Of a stretch of DNA of 10,578 bases, positions 1 through 5,441 are shown in pieces; the first letter of the stretch is position 1, and each line of letters opens with the position of its first letter. The notes below the pieces were generated by a model that was not told the origin of the DNA, did no database searches, and worked only from the letters and a program-made list of their open reading frames with translations. Source of the DNA: Bacteroidota bacterium (GTDB lineage Bacteria; Zhuqueibacterota; JdFR-76; DREG01); NCBI GenBank assembly GCA_030624545.1, contig JAUXJX010000025.1, forward strand, positions 1 to 10,578. Direction: 5' to 3'. The translations under genes and the position numbers were made by a program.

Positions 1-2
1 AC

Positions 3-98
3 CCAAACGAAGATTCCAGCTTCTGGATCATTCGGCAAATTGGCTCAGAAGAAATGCAGTTTGACCAGCCCGGCTCTTTTCTTTCCATACCGTTCTGA
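3..98 (+). CDS. Possible 3' end of an upstream gene, function unknown
   Basis: An open frame enters from the left edge at base 3 and stops at TGA 96-98, giving 31 residues ending in FLSIPF. The composition (mixed polar, acidic and aromatic residues, no low-complexity run) looks like a genuine protein C-terminus. The other two forward frames give less protein-like translations. An open stretch of 32 codons can arise by chance, however, and no family is recognisable. If real, the gene runs in the same direction as the SpoIIM-like gene and ends about 125 bp before it. Confidence 0.3.
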   Translation, partial: PNEDSSFWIIRQIGSEEMQFDQPGSFLSIPF

Positions 99-153
99 CT
101 GTCTAACCTCTTCCCTCAAGTCCTCATTTTCGATTAAGATGATTAGGATCGTT

Positions 154-181
154 TTGCTTTTCTTCTGAATTTTCCTATCTT
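154..181 (+). promoter_or_regulatory. Candidate sigma70-type promoter for the SpoIIM-like gene
   Basis: TTGCTT at 154-159 and TATCTT at 176-181 are separated by 16 bp, in a T-rich stretch 40-70 bp before the TTG start at 224. The match is moderate (3/6 and 4/6 to the E. coli consensus), and the housekeeping sigma preference of this organism is unknown. The call rests only on sequence and position. Confidence 0.22.
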
Positions 182-223
182 GTACATGAGAATACGTGAT
201 TACGAAACGGTCAACCTTGCCGG

Positions 224-823
224 TTGCAGCAATTGTCTGAGAAATTTAGTCTCGCCATATCCATTCTAAACGGCCCATTAATTGGCCTGGCCGCAATACT
301 ATTTCTAATTGGGGTCGTTCTTGCCGATTCCGTAATTGAACGCAATATCCGCTGGCTGATCGCCTACCCCTCCTGGATGTATCAAAAAGTCGAAAAACTT
401 TTGGACCGGTTTTCCGGGATGTTTTTCTTGTTCTTTTTCATTTTTGTTTTCAACTCTTTAAATCTCTTTCTTGGTTTTGCCGCCGGCTTCCTGGTGGTCC
501 TTCCATTTATCCTGGCAATTTGGATGGGTCTAAATATTGGCATTATTTTGAGGCAGACCATTGAAAATGGCAGTATCCTTATGCTGTTTCTTAACCCTGT
601 CGCCTTGGTTGAATTGCCTGCAGGGTGGATCAGTTTTTCGCTTGGCATTGAGACAGGAATGCATTATTTCGTTACGAATGAATTTTCCGCATTAAAGCCG
701 GTCTTTATGGATCGTATTCCTGTTTTTGGCCTGATCGTTTTGCCGCTTTTGGCCATCGCCGGTCTCATTGAGTCGGCCATGATTCGTTATTTGCGAAAAA
801 AGGTTGATGTTGATAGTCAATGA
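224..823 (+). CDS. SpoIIM/DUF95-family integral membrane protein
   Basis: A 199-residue, very hydrophobic protein with about five membrane segments (near residues 12-34, 66-80, 84-108, 118-143 and 165-185) and a basic C-terminal tail (RYLRKK). The central block resembles the stage II sporulation protein M / DUF95 family: an asparagine-containing helix (FNSLN), a glycine-rich helix, MGLNIG, and the signature-like LNPVALVELPAG near residues 123-134, matching the family's usual 'lPHG..ElPa' region. In sporulating Firmicutes SpoIIM takes part in septal peptidoglycan remodelling. Homologues in non-sporulating bacteria are widespread and mostly uncharacterised, so no sporulation role is implied. 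The TTG at 224 is the first usable start after an in-frame TGA at 197. No strong Shine-Dalgarno site precedes it, and a second TTG lies at 233. The lipid kinase follows closely, suggesting cotranscription. Confidence 0.72.
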   Translation: MQQLSEKFSLAISILNGPLIGLAAILFLIGVVLADSVIERNIRWLIAYPSWMYQKVEKLLDRFSGMFFLFFFIFVFNSLNLFLGFAAGFLVVLPFILAIWMGLNIGIILRQTIENGSILMLFLNPVALVELPAGWISFSLGIETGMHYFVTNEFSALKPVFMDRIPVFGLIVLPLLAIAGLIESAMIRYLRKKVDVDSQ

Positions 824-849
824 TAATGCCATGTCATCGCATGGCAGAT

Positions 850-854
850 GGGAG
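850..854 (+). promoter_or_regulatory. Ribosome binding site favouring GTG 863 as the lipid kinase start
   Basis: GGGAG at 850-854 lies 8 nt before GTG 863, an ideal spacing. The in-frame ATG at 848 overlaps this motif and has only GGCAG in front of it. The shorter GTG start also puts the first beta-strand (IKLIVNPNS) close to the N-terminus, as is usual for the family. Confidence 0.5.
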
Positions 855-862
855 ACATAGGC

Positions 863-1789
863 GTGGCCGATCGCGTAAAACAGATAAAGCTAATCGTGAA
901 TCCCAATTCTCAACGGATGAAAGTTACGCTGTTCCTCCAGTCTATCGTAACCAGATTTGAAAAGGGCGGATGCAAAGTCGACGTCTATAAGACGGGGGGG
1001 GGTGGAGATGCAACTGATGTCGCCCGGGAAGCTGCCAAGTCCGGAGATTACGAAGTGGTGGTGGCGGGGGGTGGTGACGGAACCGTGAATGAAGTGTTGA
1101 ACGGACTGATGCCTAATCCAATCAAGATGGGCATTCTGCCGCTGGGCACAAGCAATGGCTTGGCACGGGAACTCAATATTTCGCTCAATCCCTTCAAGGC
1201 GGTGGATGCCATCCTGAATGGGCATTCAACCAAAATAGACGTCGGAATTGCGAATGGTCGCTATTTTGGTATTATGGTGGGATGTGGTTTCGATGCTTAT
1301 GCCATCGAAAAAACCAATCTACGCCTTAAGCGCTTTGCCGGGAAGTATTCATATGTATTTGCAGCAATCAAGAGCCTATACCGGTACAAATCCAATCGAA
1401 TTAGGTTGATTGTGGATGGTCAGCCATTGGACGAAGATGCCGTATTTGTTGTGGTAAGCAACGCTCGGCTTTATGGAGGCAGGTATCGACTTACGCCAAA
1501 TGCTTCGGTAGATGACGGCATGCTTGACGTATTCGTGTATAAAGGCAGGAGCATTTATCGTTTTCTTTATCTCGCCATCAAAATGTTAATGAAGAGACAA
1601 CTTGATTCTTCCGACACGGTCTGCTTACGAGCCAAGAATCTGCTGCTCTATGCAAAAGACCGTGTGCCTTATCAAGCTGACGGCGACGCACTTGGTGAAC
1701 TCCCGGTGCAAATTCACATCTTGCCGTTGGCTCTGGAGATTGTTGGAACGGGTGCGGCAGAAGATGCAGAGTCCATCAAAAGCAACTAA
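863..1789 (+). CDS. YegS/BmrU-type diacylglycerol kinase family lipid kinase
   Basis: This is a soluble lipid kinase of the DAGK catalytic family (DagK/YegS/BmrU/sphingosine kinase), which phosphorylates a membrane lipid alcohol such as diacylglycerol with a nucleoside triphosphate. From the GTG start it is about 308 residues, the usual length. Visible motifs in order are NPNS (13-16), the nucleotide-binding GGGDGTVNEVLNGL (69-82), LPLGTSNGLAREL (93-105), DDGMLDVFV (217-225) and the C-terminal QADGD (272-276), the ADGE-like motif of the second domain. The exact lipid substrate cannot be told. The ATG at 848 is an alternative start adding five residues. The gene lies 39 bp after the SpoIIM-like gene on the same strand and may share its transcript. 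A run of nine Gs (994-1002) sits in the coding sequence without breaking the frame, encoding a GGGG loop. Confidence 0.9.
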   Translation: MADRVKQIKLIVNPNSQRMKVTLFLQSIVTRFEKGGCKVDVYKTGGGGDATDVAREAAKSGDYEVVVAGGGDGTVNEVLNGLMPNPIKMGILPLGTSNGLARELNISLNPFKAVDAILNGHSTKIDVGIANGRYFGIMVGCGFDAYAIEKTNLRLKRFAGKYSYVFAAIKSLYRYKSNRIRLIVDGQPLDEDAVFVVVSNARLYGGRYRLTPNASVDDGMLDVFVYKGRSIYRFLYLAIKMLMKRQLDSSDTVCLRAKNLLLYAKDRVPYQADGDALGELPVQIHILPLALEIVGTGAAEDAESIKSN

Positions 1790-1911
1790 AAGGCTAAGCT
1801 GACCTTGCAATTATCTGGTTTGCTCTGATGATCCGATATTCTAATTAGCTTGAAGTTAGCTTTCTATTCAACACTGGGGCAATAGACTAGGAAAAAGACC
1901 CGGGTCAAGAT

Positions 1912-2442
1912 ATGGTCAATCAGCAGGCAACAGCAAATCCATATAATTTCTTGTATTGCCCGAGGTGCGGTTCCGCGTTGCGAATTTCGATGTTGGAGAA
2001 TGTCCCCCGGCTACAGTGCGAAGGTTGTCTGTTCGTTTTCTACCAGAATCCGGTGCCGGCTGTGGGGGCGGTAGTGCTTCATGATGGACAATTACTGCTG
2101 GTGCGACGCAAATACGAACCGCGGGTCGGCTACTGGTCGCTTCCTGCCGGGTTTGTCGAGTATTCCGAAACGGTAAAAGAAGCCCTGGTTCGAGAGGTCA
2201 AAGAGGAGACCAATCTGGACATCGAAGTGGGGGAATTATTCGATGTCTACAGCTCAAGCGACGACTCGCGCCACAGTATTGTGCTGATTGTATATTGGGC
2301 GAATGTCACAGGAGGAGAACTAAAGGCAGGGGATGATGCGCTTGAGGTAGCCCATTTCCCCCTGGACGGTCCTATGCCGGAGATCGCCTTCTACTCGCAT
2401 GTCAAAGCCATAAGCCGGCTGCAAAGAGAGTTTATGGCTTGA
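1912..2442 (+). CDS. Nudix hydrolase with N-terminal zinc ribbon
   Basis: A 176-residue Nudix hydrolase, likely cleaving a nucleoside diphosphate linked to another moiety (NADH, ADP-ribose or similar). A zinc ribbon precedes the catalytic domain with CPRC at 16-19 and CEGC at 36-39, as in NudC-like NADH pyrophosphatases and related ADP-ribose-type Nudix proteins. The Nudix box spans residues 80-102: G80, E86, R94-E95, E98-E99, with Asn at 101 where the consensus has Gly. The preceding GYWSLPAG and the later AGDDALEVAHFPLD plus IAFYSH are typical of the same subgroup. It is shorter than E. coli NudC and lacks that protein's N-terminal half, so NADH specificity is not assured. The ATG at 1912 is supported by length and motif position; upstream purine-rich GGAAAAAGA is a loose ribosome site. 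The stop codon touches the start of the direct repeat that brackets the downstream element. Confidence 0.92.
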   Translation: MVNQQATANPYNFLYCPRCGSALRISMLENVPRLQCEGCLFVFYQNPVPAVGAVVLHDGQLLLVRRKYEPRVGYWSLPAGFVEYSETVKEALVREVKEETNLDIEVGELFDVYSSSDDSRHSIVLIVYWANVTGGELKAGDDALEVAHFPLDGPMPEIAFYSHVKAISRLQREFMA

Positions 2443-2633
2443 ATTAGCCTGAATTATTCACCGCAGAGGTCGCTGAGAACGCAGAAATTATATAAAAACA
2501 AACAGTTAAGCTAACTCATTGATTTGCCAAATAGTGTAGAACGAAATGCAAGAAATACTAAGAAATACTATGCTTAAGTCTCATGAAAACAAACTCTGTG
2601 CCCTCTGCGCGCTCTGCGGTTTATGAATTAGCC
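2441..2633. repeat. MITE-like inverted-repeat element bracketed by a 9-bp direct repeat
   Basis: The gap between the Nudix and beta-lactamase-like genes holds a compact non-coding element. Its left arm (2460-2485) begins ACCGCAGAG and its right arm (2595-2620) ends CTCTGCGGT. The 26-nt arms are inverted relative to each other and match at 20 of 26 positions. The left arm is built of 9-nt units of the form CGCAGAGNN. A perfect 9-bp direct repeat, GAATTAGCC, brackets the arms at 2441-2449 and 2625-2633, as a target-site duplication would. The interior is AT-rich with two tandem copies of AGAAATACTA (2551-2570) and no ORF. A related half-copy lies at the right edge of the window. The element could be a non-autonomous transposon or a structured repeat of the REP/ERIC type; which of these cannot be decided from two copies. 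Confidence 0.6.
2551..2570 (+). repeat. Tandem decamer, two perfect copies of AGAAATACTA
   Basis: AGAAATACTA is repeated twice head to tail inside the AT-rich core of the inverted-repeat element. It may mark slippage or be part of the element's own structure. Confidence 0.6.
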
Positions 2634-2732
2634 AGGTTAGATCTTCAAAAGCTGCATAGTAATTGATCTTCCTTTGCTTGACTCACGATTTTCTTAGAGA
2701 AGAAGTCCTTCATGACTTTTCAGGAGATATGA

Positions 2733-3665
2733 ATGAATCCTGCCGTTATCTTTCTACTGATCTGGTTTTTCCTCATGGGCTGTGGTAATCAACCCGGTAG
2801 TGACGCGATGATGGATATGGACAAACTGAAATCTCTTCTGGAAGCAAAAATTCAAGATTCCGGAGCGGAGGTTGGCCTTGCATTCGAGGACCTTGAAACC
2901 GGTCGAACCATTCTGATTAATGCAGACCGGATGATGCATGCCGCCAGCACAATGAAGGTTCCCGTCATGATTGAGGTATTCAAACAAGCTGGCGAGAACA
3001 AATTTTCGCTCGGCGACTCGCTACTCGTAAAGAACGAGTTTCGCAGCATAGTGGATGACAGCCTGTATTCGATGGATTTGGGAGAGGATTCAGACGAATC
3101 ACTGTATGAGTTGATCGGGGGAAAATCCACCATTCGGCAGCTAATGTTTCAGATGATTACTGTGAGCAGTAACCTGGCTACTAATATTCTGATTGACCTG
3201 GTCGATGCAAAACGAGTCATGGCGACCCTGGCTGAATTTGGAATTAATCAGATGCAGGTGCTGCGTGGGGTGGAGGATCTAAAGGCATATGAACAGGGTC
3301 TCAACAATCGGACCAATGCCAAGGACATGATGATTGTCATGGAGGCCATCGCAACCAACGCGGCAGGAAACCCACAAGCATGTTCCGATATGATTGATAT
3401 TTTATCGGCTCAGAAATTTCGAGATAAGATCCCCGCGGGAATCCCTGGGAGCATTAGAGTGGCAAACAAGACCGGCTCAATTACCAAAATCGATCATGAT
3501 GCGGCAATTGTATTTCCAGCTGGCCGAAAGCCCTATGTTCTTGTTATCCTTACACGCGGAATCGAACAGCACGAAGCGGCGTATGAGTTGATTGCCCAAC
3601 TTTCTAAGATGATATATCAGGCTATTGTTGGCGAACCGACAGATGGATTTTCAAGCAGTTCCTGA
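2733..3665 (+). CDS. Class A beta-lactamase-like serine hydrolase, predicted lipoprotein
   Basis: A 310-residue protein of the class A beta-lactamase/transpeptidase fold. The N-terminus is a lipoprotein signal: a hydrophobic stretch ending in the lipobox LMGC with the acylated cysteine at 17, so the enzyme should be membrane-anchored outside the cytoplasm. The catalytic motifs are in order: S72-T-M-K75 (SxxK), S145-S-N147 where classical enzymes have SDN, E187-Q-G-L-N191 matching the omega-loop ExxLN with the general-base glutamate, and K246-T-G (KTG). Having ExxLN argues for a hydrolase of the beta-lactamase type rather than a plain penicillin-binding protein. The physiological substrate is unknown, and resistance cannot be inferred. 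AGGAG at 2722-2726 lies 6 nt before the ATG. The 3' end overlaps the convergent kinase gene by 49 bp, and the last 12 or so residues, ending in SSSS, look like a poorly conserved extension. Confidence 0.87.
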   Translation: MNPAVIFLLIWFFLMGCGNQPGSDAMMDMDKLKSLLEAKIQDSGAEVGLAFEDLETGRTILINADRMMHAASTMKVPVMIEVFKQAGENKFSLGDSLLVKNEFRSIVDDSLYSMDLGEDSDESLYELIGGKSTIRQLMFQMITVSSNLATNILIDLVDAKRVMATLAEFGINQMQVLRGVEDLKAYEQGLNNRTNAKDMMIVMEAIATNAAGNPQACSDMIDILSAQKFRDKIPAGIPGSIRVANKTGSITKIDHDAAIVFPAGRKPYVLVILTRGIEQHEAAYELIAQLSKMIYQAIVGEPTDGFSSSS

Positions 3666-4276
3666 ATGATGTTCAGGAGCGAGTCTCTTTTGCTCTTGTC
3701 CTTTTCGATGTCAAAGCGATCCGTATTAATGATCAAAAGATTATGAGAATTGGCCAGCTTTTTGGCCCAATATTCATAGCCCAGGTTCAGTTCGTGCAAG
3801 AATTCCGCAGTGATGCCCATCTCGAAATCCCGACCTCTATTTCGGATTCTGGAGAGAAGAGTCCATGTGGTAGCACGAAGATATATGAAGAGGTCAGGCT
3901 GCGGCAGAAAGGTTTTGAAGCTTTCAAACAGTTCGAGATAGTTTTGGAAATCCCGTTCACTCAGAAATCCCTGTTTGTTGAGTATTCGAGCAAAAACCTC
4001 GGGATCCTCATGGATTGAACGGTCCGTTACGCCCGAGGTCGTGCTCCTGTTGATTTCCATTTGGTCCTTAAATCGATGGATGAAAAAATAGATCTGTAGG
4101 TGAAAGCTCCATTTTTTCATATCGGCGTAATAATCCGGAAGGTAAGGATTATCAATTACCTTTTCATAATAAACCTTCCAACCGAAATGCTCGGCAAGCA
4201 TCTCCGCAAAGGTGGTCTTCCCAACTCCAATATTGCCTACAACAGAAAGGAAATATTCTTTTGGATTGGACTTCAA
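3617..4276 (-). CDS. Deoxynucleoside kinase (dNK family)
   Basis: A 219-residue kinase of the deoxynucleoside kinase family (bacterial Dak/Dgk type), which phosphorylates a deoxyribonucleoside for nucleotide salvage in the cytoplasm. Motifs: P-loop GNIGVGKTT (14-22), E38 after the second strand at the usual substrate-contact position, FFIHRF (64-69), the DRS motif at 85-87 within DRSIHEDPEVFA, and the arginine-rich lid R143-x-R-x-RGR-x-x-E152. Deoxyadenosine or deoxyguanosine is the commonest substrate in this bacterial branch, but specificity cannot be read reliably. The start is TTG at 4276, with GGGAGG four bases upstream; no other start codon lies between it and the P-loop. Length and motif spacing are normal. 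The gene is divergent from proline dehydrogenase and convergent with the beta-lactamase-like gene, overlapping it by 49 bp at the 3' end. Confidence 0.9.
   Translation of the reverse strand: MKSNPKEYFLSVVGNIGVGKTTFAEMLAEHFGWKVYYEKVIDNPYLPDYYADMKKWSFHLQIYFFIHRFKDQMEINRSTTSGVTDRSIHEDPEVFARILNKQGFLSERDFQNYLELFESFKTFLPQPDLFIYLRATTWTLLSRIRNRGRDFEMGITAEFLHELNLGYEYWAKKLANSHNLLIINTDRFDIEKDKSKRDSLLNIIQELLENPSVGSPTIA
3658..3680 (+). terminator. Candidate hairpin terminator at the beta-lactamase-like stop codon
   Basis: TCCTGAA (3660-3666) and TTCAGGA (3672-3678) form a perfect 7-bp stem around the 5-nt loop TGATG. It extends by a T-G wobble and a G-C pair to 9 bp, and the stop codon TGA (3663-3665) is inside the stem. 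A weak T-rich stretch (CTCTTTT) follows several bases later. The hairpin lies wholly inside the coding region of the opposite-strand kinase, so it may be coincidental. No other terminator is visible for this gene. Confidence 0.35.
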
Positions 4277-4280
4277 TTAT

Positions 4281-4286
4281 CCTCCC
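4281..4286 (-). promoter_or_regulatory. Strong Shine-Dalgarno supporting the TTG start of the dNK gene
   Basis: On the minus strand the sequence reads GGGAGG, then ATAA, then TTG. The core is nearly ideal and the 4-nt spacing is a little short. Together with the lack of any other start before the P-loop, it fixes TTG 4276 as the initiation codon. Confidence 0.6.
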
Positions 4287-4410
4287 GGCCGTGGATTTGT
4301 TGCTAATGTCAATAAAAAAGGCGTCAAATGCAAGTAATAAGCCTCATGGTAAAGACGTCCAGGAATTTCAGTCTCGTTGCGGATTGATTCCACTTATGCG
4401 TTCTTCAACC

Positions 4411-4415
4411 AGGAG
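4411..4415 (+). promoter_or_regulatory. Ribosome binding site fixing ATG 4425 as the proline dehydrogenase start
   Basis: AGGAG at 4411-4415 lies 9 nt before ATG 4425. The open frame extends upstream to a TTG at 4377, but that codon has no ribosome site and would add 16 residues unlike the family N-terminus. Confidence 0.6.
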
Positions 4416-4424
4416 ACACAATTA

Positions 4425-5321
4425 ATGAACCCGGTTAACCAACTTGTGGTGAAGATTCTGCCTGTCTTACCCCGCTCCCTCGTCAGTCTCGTTTCCAGGC
4501 GATATAGTGCCGGAGAAGGATTGGAAGACGCTATGGAAATGTCTCGCCAGTTAAACGCAGAAAAAGCATGCGTCACGATGGACGTTCTAGGTGAGAACAT
4601 CACCAAATTGGAGGATGCCGATGCGGCCAAAAACGCCTGCCTCGATGTTTTGGATGCAATAAATAAGAATGAAATCGAAGGGAACATTTCAATCAAGCTG
4701 ACTCAGTTGGGACTGAAGCTGGACAAATCTTTCTGCATTGAAAATGTCAGAGAAATTGTCGACCGGGCAAAATCTTATGATAGTTTTGTACGCATTGTCA
4801 TGGAAGATTCGACCTGCACGGATGACACCATCGAGATATGCCTGCTGATGCGAGATTATTATGAGCAGGTGGGCACGGTGATTCAGGCCTATCTAAAACG
4901 GAGTGAAGAGGATGTTCTCATGCTCGCCGGACGGAATGTGAATCTGCGCATCTGCAAGGGCATTTATCAGGAATCGGAGAAAATTGCCTACAAAGATCCG
5001 GACAGAATTCGGCACAACTTCATACAGTTGGTCAAGATCCTGATGAAACAATCCGTATATGTTGCCATTGCGACCCACGACCCGCAATTGGTGAATCACT
5101 CGCTTTCATTGATTGAGGCAGGCGAATTGCCGACCTCCGCATACGAATTTCAGATGCTGCTGGGAGTGGCAAAAACACTTCGGAATGAACTGATTCTGAA
5201 AGGACACAAACTCCGTGTGTATGTCCCCTTTGGCCGGCATTGGTACGCCTATTCGGTCCGCCGCTTAAAGGAGAACCCGCAAATTGCCGGATATATTCTC
5301 AAGAACCTATTCAGAAGATAG
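4425..5321 (+). CDS. Proline dehydrogenase (monofunctional, FAD-dependent)
   Basis: A 298-residue proline dehydrogenase that oxidises L-proline to 1-pyrroline-5-carboxylate with FAD, passing electrons to the membrane quinone pool. The length fits the stand-alone (PutB/FadM-type) enzyme, not bifunctional PutA. Barrel motifs appear in order: SIKLTQLGL near 89-98, VRIVMEDS near 122-129, RICKGIYQE (175-183, the RLVKGAYxE strand), ATHDP (216-220), YEFQMLLG (240-247), RVYVPFG (264-270) and YAYSVRRLKENP (274-285). The paired arginines of that last motif (279-280) are the substrate-carboxylate-binding pair known in PutA. No 1-pyrroline-5-carboxylate dehydrogenase lies in this window, so the second step must be encoded elsewhere. 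The gene is divergent from the deoxynucleoside kinase, with about 150 bp between the two starts. Confidence 0.93.
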   Translation: MNPVNQLVVKILPVLPRSLVSLVSRRYSAGEGLEDAMEMSRQLNAEKACVTMDVLGENITKLEDADAAKNACLDVLDAINKNEIEGNISIKLTQLGLKLDKSFCIENVREIVDRAKSYDSFVRIVMEDSTCTDDTIEICLLMRDYYEQVGTVIQAYLKRSEEDVLMLAGRNVNLRICKGIYQESEKIAYKDPDRIRHNFIQLVKILMKQSVYVAIATHDPQLVNHSLSLIEAGELPTSAYEFQMLLGVAKTLRNELILKGHKLRVYVPFGRHWYAYSVRRLKENPQIAGYILKNLFRR

Positions 5322-5441
5322 CCAAGCCGCTGAATTCTCCCTTCAATGGAATAACCGATTTTTCTACACTATATTTTAAGAATTTATATAGAATACTGAT
5401 TGTTTCTTTAAGGACATGAGTCCACTTAGGAAATCTGCCGG

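Noticed and set aside
186..269. A short frame from ATG 186 as an alternative start of the SpoIIM-like protein
   Set aside because: It is in another phase, stops after 27 codons and encodes no hydrophobic helix, so it does not join the membrane protein without a frameshift that nothing else supports.
2460..2620. CRISPR array or tRNA-like structure in the repeat-bearing gap
   Set aside because: There are only two inverted arms and one short tandem decamer, with no regular repeat-spacer series, no cas genes and no cloverleaf.
4377..4424. A 16-residue N-terminal extension of proline dehydrogenase from TTG 4377
   Set aside because: There is no ribosome site before TTG 4377, while ATG 4425 has AGGAG at good spacing and gives the expected family N-terminus.
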